From: Candidatus Pacearchaeota archaeon
GTDB taxonomy: Archaea > Nanobdellota > Nanobdellia > Pacearchaeales > GW2011-AR1
Length of the DNA: 11,957 nucleotides
Assembly: GCA_015520065.1 (NCBI GenBank)
Contig: WAQV01000019.1
Location: 1 to 11,957, forward strand
Direction of reading: 5' to 3'
Part shown: positions 5,711 through 11,957 of the stretch, piece after piece
Numbering within the stretch: the first letter of the stretch is position 1
How the letters are laid out: each line of letters begins with the position of its first letter
Notes under the pieces: model-generated
Told to the model about the DNA's origin: nothing
Databases searched by the model: none
Seen by the model: the letters and a program-made list of their open reading frames with translations, nothing else
Position numbers and translations under genes: made by a program

Positions 5711-6890
5711 ACACTTCTTTATACAAATTCCATGTTCTTATGAACTCTGCGTGAGGCCATGCTAGAGGGGTTGTTATGTAGGCAATCCCTTTTTTAAACA
5801 TAGGATTTCGCCTAGCATTTCTTATCATTACAAGCCTGTCGGGCCTTAAAATTCCAGCTTCCTTAAAATCAGAAACAAACTCCTCAAACTCCTTAACCTC
5901 TGCTATATGTTCAGGAAGAAGGTCATTGTAGGAGATATCCAAAACCCACTGAAGATATCTGTCTGCATTTTTCCTGTCTTTCAATTTTATAAAATGCTTG
6001 CAAATCATTAAAGTAAAATGCGGCCATGGACCCCATCCTCCATTATTTCTTCCACGATATTTAGGATATCTGCATATTCCTCCTAATTTCTTGTGCCATA
6101 AATCCTTCTCTATTCTTTTGACTGTTGAAATAACTCTTTTATCGCTGTCTTTTAGAACACCAAACTCTGCAATACCATACTCACTGGCGTCAGAATCAAG
6201 TAGAACAGAGCTTGACTCTCTGACCCTTATATTCTTAATAAAAATCTTCTCTCTGTTATTCCATAAATATTTTAGGATACCTTTTCTAATCTTTTTGGCA
6301 TTTCTCATAAACATCCTATAGTGATTTATTTTCAGCTTTTTACTCATTTCTCCTATGCTTCTTAACGCAGCGTAACATGCGCAGTTTGCCCATATTTCAA
6401 GACCTTCCTCAGTAGGAGGAAATTCATGAATAGAGTTTGGAGTGTATACAAGCCCTTTTTCTTTGTCAATATGTCTTATAATGTATGCTGCTGCTTTTTT
6501 TATCCTCTCCCAGTTTTCAGTTACTATATCTGTATCATGAGTTAAATCAACATACTTTGCTAGAGAATAAATAACTAAGGCAGTACCGTCAATCTGCACT
6601 GGCTTGTATGAGGCATCCCTGCCATGTCTGTCCAGTCTCTGAGGAAAAGCTCCAGAACTCTTTGCACAAGAGTCGCACTTTAATATGAAATTCAATGCCT
6701 TTTTCGCTCTTTCATAAAGCCCTGCTGACAAAAACCCAAGAGTAATAATTGAGTGGTCACGCGGATAGACATATGGATATCTCTCACCTACAGGAGTTGC
6801 AAAACATCCTCCGTTCGGCAGTTGCACCTGTTTTAAAACTTCTATGCTTTTTCTGTAGATTCTTTCAGCCTTCTCTTTGTCAATTCCCAT
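5697..6890 (-). CDS. GH15-family glucoamylase/trehalase-like glycoside hydrolase
   Basis: This 397-residue single-domain protein has the (alpha/alpha)6-barrel motifs of GH15. YVYPRDHS is at about 40-47. FPQRLDRHG is at 82-90 and QIDGTALVIY at 99-108. ICRYPKY is at 272-278, with GGWGPWPH at 284-291. LPEH at 325-328 carries the likely base Glu327. TTPLAWPHAEFI is at 373-384. GH15 enzymes release glucose from the ends of alpha-glucans or split trehalose. No signal peptide is present, so it should act in the cytoplasm. There is no N-terminal beta-sandwich domain, making it shorter than many bacterial relatives. Where GH15 enzymes usually have W-E-E for the acid catalyst, this one reads LEIWANCACYAAL (165-177). 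Activity is therefore not assured. The start is supported by GAGGGTG shortly upstream. Confidence 0.85.
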   Translation of the reverse strand: MGIDKEKAERIYRKSIEVLKQVQLPNGGCFATPVGERYPYVYPRDHSIITLGFLSAGLYERAKKALNFILKCDSCAKSSGAFPQRLDRHGRDASYKPVQIDGTALVIYSLAKYVDLTHDTDIVTENWERIKKAAAYIIRHIDKEKGLVYTPNSIHEFPPTEEGLEIWANCACYAALRSIGEMSKKLKINHYRMFMRNAKKIRKGILKYLWNNREKIFIKNIRVRESSSVLLDSDASEYGIAEFGVLKDSDKRVISTVKRIEKDLWHKKLGGICRYPKYRGRNNGGWGPWPHFTLMICKHFIKLKDRKNADRYLQWVLDISYNDLLPEHIAEVKEFEEFVSDFKEAGILRPDRLVMIRNARRNPMFKKGIAYITTPLAWPHAEFIRTWNLYKEVFMQN

Positions 6891-6969
6891 AATTCACCCT
6901 CTTTTTGAATTCTCTTTAATTCTTTGTAGCTTAATTTATTTAATAACTTTTTTATTCTGCTAAAAACCT

Positions 6970-7779
6970 CTAAACCCTTTCCAATTCTTTTAAAACAATC
7001 TCTTTCCATCCTTTAGGTCCTATGCCAAGAGCTTTTTTGTATTTCCTTGAAGCATAAGTCATGTCCGGCTTTTTAACAAGAAACCCCTTGTCCACTGCTT
7101 TAAGCATGTCAAAATCATTCTCTGAATCTCCAATAGCAATACTTTTGAGCTTTTCATTCTTGTATTTCTTTTTGTAAAGTCTTAAAAGAAATTTAACAGC
7201 CTTTCCTTTGTCGTTTTTTCCTGTAATATGGCTGTATTTGGTTCCTTCTATAAAACTAAGACCTGCTTTCTTTGCTTCTGACCTGATTTCAGTTATCAGC
7301 TTCTTTTTATACTTTTCATCCCTAGCAATTATCTTAATAGGAATGTCGTACTCTCTCTTTTTTGCAAGCTTTGCCATTTTTAATGTTAATCCAGAGTCTC
7401 TGCTTATCTCTTTTGCAGAAAGCTCATCAAATGAGATGAGAGTTACTTTTTTCCTGAGCCTTTCTATGAAATCTTTCAGTTTTGAGTAGCTCGTACCGAA
7501 TTCAACTATATAATAATTTTTATCCTCTCTGTCATATCTAAATTTAAAATCAAAATATCTTTTTGGAATAAAGATTGCTCCTCCATTCTCAGATATAAAA
7601 GGCTCTTTGTTTTTCAACAGTTTTCTGTATTTCTCTATCTCTGCTCTGGTTTTGCTTGTGCAAATAACCAAAGGAATTTTTTTTCTTTTTATCAGTTTTA
7701 GTGCAGGCTTGGCTTCTGAAAAAGAATATTTTTCATTTAAAAGAGTCCCGTCAAGGTCAGTAAAGATAACAATTGCCAT
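6970..7779 (-). CDS. mpgP: Mannosyl-3-phosphoglycerate phosphatase-like HAD hydrolase
   Basis: This 269-residue HAD-superfamily phosphatase has motif I DLDGT (nucleophile Asp8, acid Asp10), motif II at TSKTRAEIEKYRKLL (Ser42, Lys43), and the family block PFISENGGAIFIP at 60-72. It also has GKNDKGKAV at 187-195 and motif IV GDSEND at 217-222. The SKT..E block, ENGGAI block and inserted C2-type cap match mannosyl-3-phosphoglycerate phosphatases. These dephosphorylate the precursor of the compatible solute mannosylglycerate, or glucosylglycerate in some lineages. No matching synthase lies in the window, so the substrate could also be another sugar phosphate. Start at 7779 is preceded by GAGGGTG, as at the GH15 gene 79 bases downstream. 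The two are probably one functional unit. Confidence 0.8.
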   Translation of the reverse strand: MAIVIFTDLDGTLLNEKYSFSEAKPALKLIKRKKIPLVICTSKTRAEIEKYRKLLKNKEPFISENGGAIFIPKRYFDFKFRYDREDKNYYIVEFGTSYSKLKDFIERLRKKVTLISFDELSAKEISRDSGLTLKMAKLAKKREYDIPIKIIARDEKYKKKLITEIRSEAKKAGLSFIEGTKYSHITGKNDKGKAVKFLLRLYKKKYKNEKLKSIAIGDSENDFDMLKAVDKGFLVKKPDMTYASRKYKKALGIGPKGWKEIVLKELERV

Positions 7780-7842
7780 TTTGCACCCTCTTTTGTCTTA
7801 TTTATTGAATGAACTTCAGCTTAATAAGGTTTTTGAATTGTT

Positions 7843-8346
7843 CTAATATCTAATAGGAGTTACCCTATACTCCATTAATGTCCCTTTGCTATAGGGCAAG
7901 AAAGATGGAAGCTCCTTTACTACTCTAAACCCTAAATTCTTATAGAATCTAGTTAAGAAACCCTCTCCTGCTACCAACTGGACCTTTTCCAATCTTTTTT
8001 CAGAGGCATATTCTTGCAGTGTTCTTACTAATCTTGACCCAATTCCTTTTCTCCTTTGAGTTTCATCTACTCCTAAAAAGATAATATATAAGATTCTGCC
8101 TTTAGGATTATGGTGCTTTGGAAAATCTTTTATTTCGGAAAAAGTCCTAAAATTGTTTTTGTTCCAGAGGCATGATTCAATATACCCAAGAATTTTTCCA
8201 TTTTTTTCTGCTACGTAAAAACCATCTTTGAACATCTTAAGCCTTTCAAATAAAACCTCTTTGGTCGCAGCGTTCTCTCCTTCTATTTTTCTCTCTAGAT
8301 GTGCAATAGATTCAAGGTCTTTTAATTCTGCATTCCTGATTATCAT
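7843..8346 (-). CDS. GNAT-family N-acetyltransferase
   Basis: This 167-residue protein has the GNAT fold layout: N-terminal IIRNAELKDLESIAHLE, the strand FYVAEKNGKILGYIES, and the acetyl-CoA pyrophosphate loop R98-R-K-G101-I-G103 after IIFLGVDE. It also has the C-terminal FYKNLGFRVV. These enzymes transfer acetyl from acetyl-CoA to an amine, but the acceptor cannot be told from sequence. Candidates include protein N-termini, lysines, small amines and antibiotics. The segment at about 60-82 (WNKNNFRTFSEIKDF) is a family-specific insert and may shape the acceptor site. A TATA-like box 26 bases upstream points to a leaderless message. The gene is divergent from the tRNA thiolase gene and lies 63 bases upstream of the HAD gene on the same strand. 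Confidence 0.85.
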   Translation of the reverse strand: MIIRNAELKDLESIAHLERKIEGENAATKEVLFERLKMFKDGFYVAEKNGKILGYIESCLWNKNNFRTFSEIKDFPKHHNPKGRILYIIFLGVDETQRRKGIGSRLVRTLQEYASEKRLEKVQLVAGEGFLTRFYKNLGFRVVKELPSFLPYSKGTLMEYRVTPIRY

Positions 8347-8368
8347 AAATCTGAAGACTAAATATTCA

Positions 8369-8376
8369 TTTTAAAT
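8369..8376 (-). promoter_or_regulatory. TATA-like box of the acetyltransferase gene
   Basis: On the minus strand ATTTAAAA is centred about 26 bases before the ATG at 8346, preceded by AAAAGC as a possible BRE. It fits a leaderless transcript and shares an 81-base divergent intergenic region with the thiolase promoter. Confidence 0.45.
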
Positions 8377-8398
8377 GCTTTTGGTTCAACAATAAAAA

Positions 8399-8406
8399 CT
8401 TAAAAA
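8399..8406 (+). promoter_or_regulatory. TATA-like box of the tRNA thiolase gene
   Basis: CTTAAAAA is centred about 26 bases before the ATG at 8428, with no Shine-Dalgarno sequence in the T-rich stretch between. This fits a leaderless start and supports 8428 over the internal ATG at 8452. Confidence 0.45.
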
Positions 8407-8427
8407 CCCTGCAAAAAGTATTTTTTT

Positions 8428-9285
8428 ATGGCAAACGGAAAAGCTAACAGAATGTTAGAGGCAAAAATTGAAAGAAAAGTAAAGGAAACTATAGACAGAT
8501 ATAGCTTGTGCTCCAAAAAAGACAGGATTCTTGTAGCGTTGTCTGGAGGGAAAGACTCAACAACAGTTGCATACCTTTTGCACAAATTTGGATATAATAT
8601 TGAGGGATTTCATATTGATTTGAAAATAGGAGAGTACAGTGAGAAATGCCTGAAGGCTGTTAAAGAGTTATGCAAAATGCTAAACATTAAGCTCCATCTT
8701 TATGACATGAAAACCCAGATGGGAAGCGGAATGTGTTATTTGAGGTCTGCAATACAAGAGGCTTCAGGCAAGGGAAAGCTGAAAAACTGCGCAGTTTGCG
8801 GTGTTATTAAAAAATGGATATTCAACAGAGAGGCAAGAAAACTCGGAATGACAAAAATAGCAACTGGCCACAATCTTGATGATGAAGCGCAAACATTTCT
8901 CATTAACATCTTTAAAGGAAGTCCTCAATTAAGTCTTAATTCAGGACCAATATCTAAGAATGTCTCTGACAAGAAATTCATACCTAGAATAAAGCCTCTT
9001 TTTTATGTTCTTGAAAATGATATCAGAGAGTACACAAAATCAAAAAATCTGCCAGTTGTATATGATAAATGCCCTTGCTCTTTTGACTCATATAGAATAC
9101 AGGTAAGAGAATTTCTGAACACTCTTGAAGAAAAAGACAAGGAAAAAATCATTAAGAATTTTGAAAAGCTGTACAGCAAGCTGAAAATAATAAAAAACCC
9201 TCAGATAAAATACTGCTCAAAATGCGGAGAGCCTGCAAGAAAGGAATTGTGCAAAAAATGCGAGTTGCTTATTTTAAATAGGTAA
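8428..9285 (+). CDS. ttuA: tRNA 2-thiolation protein, TtuA/Ncs6 family
   Basis: This 285-residue enzyme is of the TIGR00269/TtuA-Ncs6 group, which replaces the C2 oxygen of a tRNA uridine with sulfur by adenylating the base. The PP-loop SGGKDST is at 39-45. C121xxC124 and C215 in DKCPCS are placed where TtuA binds its Fe-S cluster. GHNLDDEAQ is at 147-155. The C-terminal zinc ribbon uses C263, C266, C275 and C278. Members usually also begin with a second zinc finger. Here the N-terminus is MANGKANRMLEAKIERKVK with no CxxC, and the frame upstream is blocked by a TAA at 8401-8403 with only one Cys codon between. The start is supported by the TATA box at 8399-8406. Wobble U34 or T54 thiolation cannot be told apart. 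Confidence 0.88.
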   Translation: MANGKANRMLEAKIERKVKETIDRYSLCSKKDRILVALSGGKDSTTVAYLLHKFGYNIEGFHIDLKIGEYSEKCLKAVKELCKMLNIKLHLYDMKTQMGSGMCYLRSAIQEASGKGKLKNCAVCGVIKKWIFNREARKLGMTKIATGHNLDDEAQTFLINIFKGSPQLSLNSGPISKNVSDKKFIPRIKPLFYVLENDIREYTKSKNLPVVYDKCPCSFDSYRIQVREFLNTLEEKDKEKIIKNFEKLYSKLKIIKNPQIKYCSKCGEPARKELCKKCELLILNR

Positions 9286-9314
9286 AATAAGTATATTCTT
9301 GTCTATCACAATAC

Positions 9315-9322
9315 TTTAATAA
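9315..9322 (+). promoter_or_regulatory. TATA-like box of the 9343 gene
   Basis: TTTAATAA is centred about 25 bases before the ATG at 9343, with no ribosome-binding site between. This suggests separate, leaderless transcription. Confidence 0.4.
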
Positions 9323-9342
9323 TTCAATTTTCTAATTAAAAT

Positions 9343-9855
9343 ATGGGTAATTTAAAAAGAAAGCTTGTAGAAAATCTTTTAGAAAGGATGCCAAGAAACG
9401 GGCTTTCAAGAAAATGTCAGGATAAGTACCTTAATTTTGTTGTAAACGCATATGTTAATGGAAAATCAGAATATCTAGTTAATGAAGCACTTAATTATCA
9501 CAGACGTAACGGCTTTGTAAGAGTTATTTATAATAGAATAGAGTATGCAATAAAGAAAGATTCTTTAAAAATAATTGCAGGGGTTTTAGGAAGGCATCAC
9601 GAGGATTTAATGTGCGATGTTCTGTTTGCAGACAGTGTGCTTGATTTCTGCGTTAAAGCTGGCCTGGAAAAGAAACTTATGAGATACTTGAATTATAATC
9701 AGGATAATGAACTAAAAGATTTCTTAAAAAGAAAATACAAAGAGAAAATAAGGTTTCCTGATGACAGAAAAATTCTCAAGCAGATAGCAAAAAAACAAGA
9801 GTTTTATCTATTTATTCTAAAAGAGATTTTGTATAAAAAGGATAATCAGAAGTAA
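9343..9855 (+). CDS. Unrecognised basic all-helical protein, 170 aa
   Basis: I do not recognise this protein. It starts MGNLKRKLVENLLERMP and is predicted to be almost entirely alpha-helical, soluble and basic, with many Lys, Arg, Tyr and Asn. Notable pieces are NGLSRKCQDKYLNFVV, YHRRNGFVRVIYNRIEYA, the HHED segment near residue 86 and a Lys-rich C-terminus. There is no signal peptide, membrane span or obvious catalytic motif. Cysteines are few and scattered. It follows the tRNA thiolase by 57 bases but has its own TATA-like box. Lys/Arg richness would allow nucleic-acid binding or a scaffold role, which is only a guess. Confidence 0.65.
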   Translation: MGNLKRKLVENLLERMPRNGLSRKCQDKYLNFVVNAYVNGKSEYLVNEALNYHRRNGFVRVIYNRIEYAIKKDSLKIIAGVLGRHHEDLMCDVLFADSVLDFCVKAGLEKKLMRYLNYNQDNELKDFLKRKYKEKIRFPDDRKILKQIAKKQEFYLFILKEILYKKDNQK

Positions 9856-9858
9856 TGG

Positions 9859-9895
9859 TTTTTTGTAAGTTTAGTTTTTGGATTTTCTTCTTTTT
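9859..9895 (+). terminator. T-rich tracts after the 9343 gene
   Basis: Several runs of four to six T follow the stop at 9855 (TTTTTTG, GTTTTTGG, CTTTTTACC). They would terminate the plus-strand transcript in archaeal fashion. They overlap the lysine-rich C-terminal codons of the convergent DUF5652-like gene, so part of the T richness is explained by that coding. Confidence 0.35.
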
Positions 9896-10173
9896 ACCTT
9901 GCTTCCTGAGTCATAATTTATTTTTGAAAACAAGTAGATATAAAGTATTGGTATTATGCCGAGAGTGTTTGTTAAGGCAATAATGACAAACCATATTGGA
10001 GAGTTGTTTCTTGCAGACTTCCAGAGGCCGAAAAACTTCCAGAATATAGACCATATCATAATTACTGATAGAATAGCCATTACTGTTAAAGGAGAGATTC
10101 CGTAATGATTTGAGACTCCTAAAACAAACTCGTTATAGATACTTTCTTTTAAGGATGCAGGAAACAGATTCAT
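9871..10173 (-). CDS. DUF5652-like two-helix membrane protein
   Basis: This 100-residue protein has a first membrane helix at about residues 28-46 (LTVMAILSVIMIWSIF). A conserved-looking cytoplasmic piece follows, WKFFGLWKSARNNSPIWF, then a second helix at about 60-83 containing ALTNTLGIIPILYIYLF, and a very basic tail (KVKRRKSKN). The pattern 'lWksar.n..iWF....NTlGI.pi.Yi' matches DUF5652, a small membrane family of unknown function that I associate with candidate-phyla bacteria and DPANN archaea. It starts nine bases after the thioredoxin stop codon, so the two are probably one transcript. A role in envelope redox chemistry would be a guess. Confidence 0.75.
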   Translation of the reverse strand: MNLFPASLKESIYNEFVLGVSNHYGISPLTVMAILSVIMIWSIFWKFFGLWKSARNNSPIWFVIIALTNTLGIIPILYIYLFSKINYDSGSKVKRRKSKN

Positions 10174-10182
10174 TTTACAAGA

Positions 10183-10509
10183 TTATAAGAGACTGTTGAG
10201 CCTTTCTTCAAGGTCCTCTGATGAAACAGCACCTACAGACTGGCTGACAATCTCTCCATCTTTAAATATAATTATTGTAGGGATTGAGGCAACATTAAAT
10301 CTCTGTGCAAGTTCAGGATTTTCCTCAACATTCACCTTTCCGAATTTAATTTTGCCTTTGAATTTCTCTGAAAGCTCATCAATTATCGGAGACATCATAA
10401 TGCAAGGCATGCACCAGTCTGCAAAAAAGTCAATCAACACAGTGCCTTCTTTCACAAAATCATTAAACTCAGTGCTGCTCAATTCAGGAACTTTGTCATT
10501 GTTTGCCAT
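10183..10509 (-). CDS. trxA: Thioredoxin with WCMPC active site
   Basis: This 108-residue single-domain thioredoxin lacks a signal peptide, so it works in the cytoplasm as a protein disulfide reductase. The strand VLIDFFADWC leads to the active site C33-M-P-C36. Pro40-equivalent order is kept (CIMMSPIIDEL), and the cis-proline loop is SIPT (Pro77). KVNVEENPELAQRFNV and FKDGEIVSQSVGA are typical of the family. The middle dipeptide is Met-Pro instead of the usual Gly-Pro, which may change the redox potential or partner choice. The length is the family norm. Its partner reductase is not in the window. The promoter is a clear TATA box about 35 bases upstream of the ATG. Confidence 0.94.
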   Translation of the reverse strand: MANNDKVPELSSTEFNDFVKEGTVLIDFFADWCMPCIMMSPIIDELSEKFKGKIKFGKVNVEENPELAQRFNVASIPTIIIFKDGEIVSQSVGAVSSEDLEERLNSLL

Positions 10510-10539
10510 TTTCAGCCTAATTTAACAATTCAGAAGCTG

Positions 10540-10549
10540 TTTATAAAAG
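10540..10549 (-). promoter_or_regulatory. TATA box of the thioredoxin operon
   Basis: On the minus strand the sequence is CGAAACTTTTATAAACAG, a purine-rich BRE followed by CTTTTATAAA. It is centred about 35 bases before the ATG at 10509 and implies a leader of roughly ten bases. Confidence 0.6.
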
Positions 10550-10603
10550 TTTCGTGACTGAGAAATTATCCGGAATGAGTTTAATTGGAGCAAAAACCTT
10601 CTA

Positions 10604-11275
10604 TTATTCAGCTTTCTTCAACTTCCTCAGTAAAACATCAATTGCTTTTGAGGGATTTCTGCTTTTCTGTATGTAGGAGCCAACAACAAACCTCTCTGCT
10701 CCGGATTTTCTTGCACTGCTTATTGTGCAGGGATTTATTCCGCCGTCAATCTCTACCTCAATAGAGGGATTAAGTTTTTTTATCTCAGATATTTTTTTGA
10801 GAGTTGATGGCAGAAATTTGCTTCCATAAAATCCAGGGTTTACACTCATTATCAAAACACTGTCAAGAACTCTCAAAAACTGCCTGATTTTTCTTATAGG
10901 AGTTTCTGGATTTAATGCAACAGCAGCTTTTCTTTTCTTGCTTTTTATGAGTTTAATTATCCTTCCTGTTTCTTTTGGGTTTTTGAAGCGTTCAATATGA
11001 AAGATAATCTTATCTGCTTTTTTCCAGTTTTTTGTTATCCATTCTTTAGGATTTGAGATCATTAAATGAGCTTCGTATTTTTTCCCTCTGCCAAGTCTTT
11101 TAGAAACTGAAAGATTAAAATCAAAATTCAAGGAAGTGTTTTTTACAAATTTCCCATCCATAATATCAAGATGAATCCATGAATAGCTGTTTTTTGCTTT
11201 TTGCAGTTTTTCAATTAGTTTTTCCATCTCCTGCTGAGAGCGTGCAATTACAGAAGGAACAATCGGTTTTTTCAT
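10604..11275 (-). CDS. rpe: Ribulose-phosphate 3-epimerase
   Basis: This 223-residue TIM-barrel enzyme interconverts ribulose 5-phosphate and xylulose 5-phosphate. All expected active-site positions are present: Ser8 (VPSV), His35, Asp37 and Met39 (HLDIMDG), His70 (AHLM), Met143 (IMSVNPGFYG) and Asp177 (EIDGGIN). The phosphate loop is FVVGSYI. The His and Asp residues hold the divalent metal, and the two Asp act as acid and base. I chose the ATG at 11275 because it lies four bases after the rpiB stop. Longer in-frame starts up to 11338 would add 21 residues overlapping rpiB and lying before the first barrel strand. It is co-transcribed with rpiB, whose product makes or uses the same pentose phosphate. 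Confidence 0.95.
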   Translation of the reverse strand: MKKPIVPSVIARSQQEMEKLIEKLQKAKNSYSWIHLDIMDGKFVKNTSLNFDFNLSVSKRLGRGKKYEAHLMISNPKEWITKNWKKADKIIFHIERFKNPKETGRIIKLIKSKKRKAAVALNPETPIRKIRQFLRVLDSVLIMSVNPGFYGSKFLPSTLKKISEIKKLNPSIEVEIDGGINPCTISSARKSGAERFVVGSYIQKSRNPSKAIDVLLRKLKKAE

Positions 11276-11279
11276 TTTC

Positions 11280-11738
11280 TTATTTTTTAAGATATTTGAG
11301 TATCTTTTCAAGCCTTCTTTTATGCCTTCCTCCATCAAAGCCGTTATTAAGAAATACTTTTATTGCTCTTTTGGCTTCTCTTTCACTAACAAATCTTGCT
11401 CCTAATGATAAAATATTGGCATTGTTGTGAGCTCTTGCCATTCTTACTATTTTTGTGCTCCCTCCGTGATAGAGTGCTGCTCTTATCTCTTTAATTTTAT
11501 TCATTGCTATAGCCTCGCCTTGCCCAGATCCTGCAAATGAAATTCCAATGCTTTTTTTGTCTTTTGCAACTTTTTTTGCAAGAGGAATTACAAAATCCGG
11601 GTAATCATCCTCAGGATTGTATTGAAAAGGACCTACATCTATAACCTCATATCCGAGCTTTTTTAAAAACGGCTTCAGTTTTTCTTTAAGCTTAAAACCT
11701 GCATGGTCTCCTCCAACATAGATTCTTTTTATCTCCAT
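11280..11738 (-). CDS. rpiB: Ribose-5-phosphate isomerase B
   Basis: This 152-residue enzyme interconverts ribose 5-phosphate and ribulose 5-phosphate. It has the RpiB/LacAB signature YVGGDHAGFKLKE, then DDYPDFV, the phosphate-loop segment FAGSGQGEAIAMNK at 68-81, RAHNNAN at 102-108 and GRHKRR at 137-142. The catalytic Cys of E. coli-type RpiB (CGTG) is replaced by Ala69. Ser71 and Glu75 are present instead, as in the Mycobacterium-type enzyme, where Glu is the base. Activity is therefore expected. The 3' end leads four bases before rpe. The start overlaps the end of the upstream helical protein gene by ten bases (ATGGAGATAA), so translation is probably coupled across the operon. Confidence 0.94.
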   Translation of the reverse strand: MEIKRIYVGGDHAGFKLKEKLKPFLKKLGYEVIDVGPFQYNPEDDYPDFVIPLAKKVAKDKKSIGISFAGSGQGEAIAMNKIKEIRAALYHGGSTKIVRMARAHNNANILSLGARFVSEREAKRAIKVFLNNGFDGGRHKRRLEKILKYLKK

Positions 11739-11947
11739 TTTGCTGCTTTTTTCTTAATAATATTTTTTAGGATTTTTGCGTGTTTCTCTGAGTCTTTTTT
11801 TATAAGATTAAACAGTTTTGTGCACTCCTTGTGATTGCAATCTTTTGCATCAGCTATGTATCTGTCTATATTCCATAACAAACACAGCTTCTTGCTCAGT
11901 TGTTTTATGCAGTTGTATGTGCAATTATCAACTAAAGGCTTTTTCAT
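11729..11947 (-). CDS. Small ferritin-like helical protein, start near window edge
   Basis: The ATG at 11947 gives 72 residues, MKKPLVDNCTYNCIKQ onward. A TTG nine bases earlier, or a start outside the window, cannot be excluded. The body is a helical hairpin: LCLLWNIDRYIADAK, then CNHKECTKLFNLI and KKDSEKHAKILKNII. The 'lW..d.YI.DA....H.ec..l...i..d..kHa..L' pattern resembles short ferritin-like proteins, with His39, Glu41, Glu54 and His56 as possible metal ligands. Five cysteines (C9, C13, C22, C36, C42) are unusual for so short a protein and could bind metal or form disulfides. Its end overlaps rpiB by ten bases. Family and function are uncertain; its role beside pentose genes is unknown. 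Confidence 0.6.
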   Translation of the reverse strand: MKKPLVDNCTYNCIKQLSKKLCLLWNIDRYIADAKDCNHKECTKLFNLIKKDSEKHAKILKNIIKKKAAKWR

Positions 11948-11957
11948 TTTATTCAAC

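Noticed and set aside
10510..10603. Possible small gene or RNA between thioredoxin and rpe
   Set aside because: The stretch is explained by the thioredoxin promoter and the 3' end of the rpe transcript; no open frame or structure stands out.
11276..11338. Longer N-terminus for rpe
   Set aside because: The extra 21 residues overlap rpiB and precede the first barrel strand; the ATG at 11275 gives the normal family length and residue numbering.
1..11957. CRISPR arrays, transposons, integrases or att-like direct repeats
   Set aside because: No regularly spaced repeats, no transposase or recombinase motifs and no long terminal repeats were seen by eye.

Overview
The window looks like a piece of an AT-rich archaeal chromosome, probably from a small-genome (DPANN-type) lineage. 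The lineage is inferred; no rRNA or other marker gene is present. Three things point to Archaea. Several start codons lie about 25-30 bases downstream of a TATA-like box with little or no leader. The gene set is archaeal in flavour: a geranylgeranyl-reductase-family flavoprotein, a mannosyl-3-phosphoglycerate-phosphatase-like HAD enzyme and a TtuA/Ncs6 tRNA thiolase. Many genes are short, unrecognised and membrane-bound. Shine-Dalgarno sequences (AAGGAG, AGGAG, GGAGGTG) occur mainly inside operons.

Positions 1-2115 (+): the end of a DUF302-like protein, a small cysteine-rich TRASH-like zinc/copper finger protein, a 59-residue two-helix membrane protein whose end overlaps the next start, the geranylgeranyl-reductase-family flavoprotein, and a two-helix membrane protein with a methionine-rich loop. 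Positions 2173-4683 (+): a complete Cu(I)-exporting P-type ATPase (CopA) with its own promoter. TRASH-like protein, Met-rich protein and CopA together suggest a copper or soft-metal handling neighbourhood; this is inference.

Positions 4683-5710 (+): a 25-bp dyad starts at the copA stop codon and abuts a strong TATA promoter. That promoter drives two adjacent paralogous two-helix membrane proteins and a small soluble protein. I recognise none of these three, and this is the best candidate in the window for an undescribed system.

Positions 5697-8346 (-): a GH15-family glucoamylase/trehalase-like hydrolase, a mannosyl-3-phosphoglycerate-phosphatase-like HAD protein and a GNAT acetyltransferase. 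The first two have similar GAGGGTG ribosome-binding sites and may belong to glucan or compatible-solute metabolism. Positions 8428-9855 (+): a tRNA 2-thiolation enzyme without the usual N-terminal zinc finger, then an unknown helical protein.

Positions 9871-11957 (-): a thioredoxin followed by a DUF5652-like membrane protein. Upstream is an operon of a small ferritin-like helical protein, ribose-5-phosphate isomerase B and ribulose-phosphate 3-epimerase. The last two interconvert the pentose phosphates of the non-oxidative pentose pathway. No rRNA, tRNA, CRISPR array, transposase or integrase was seen. No gene-free stretch exceeds about 110 bases.
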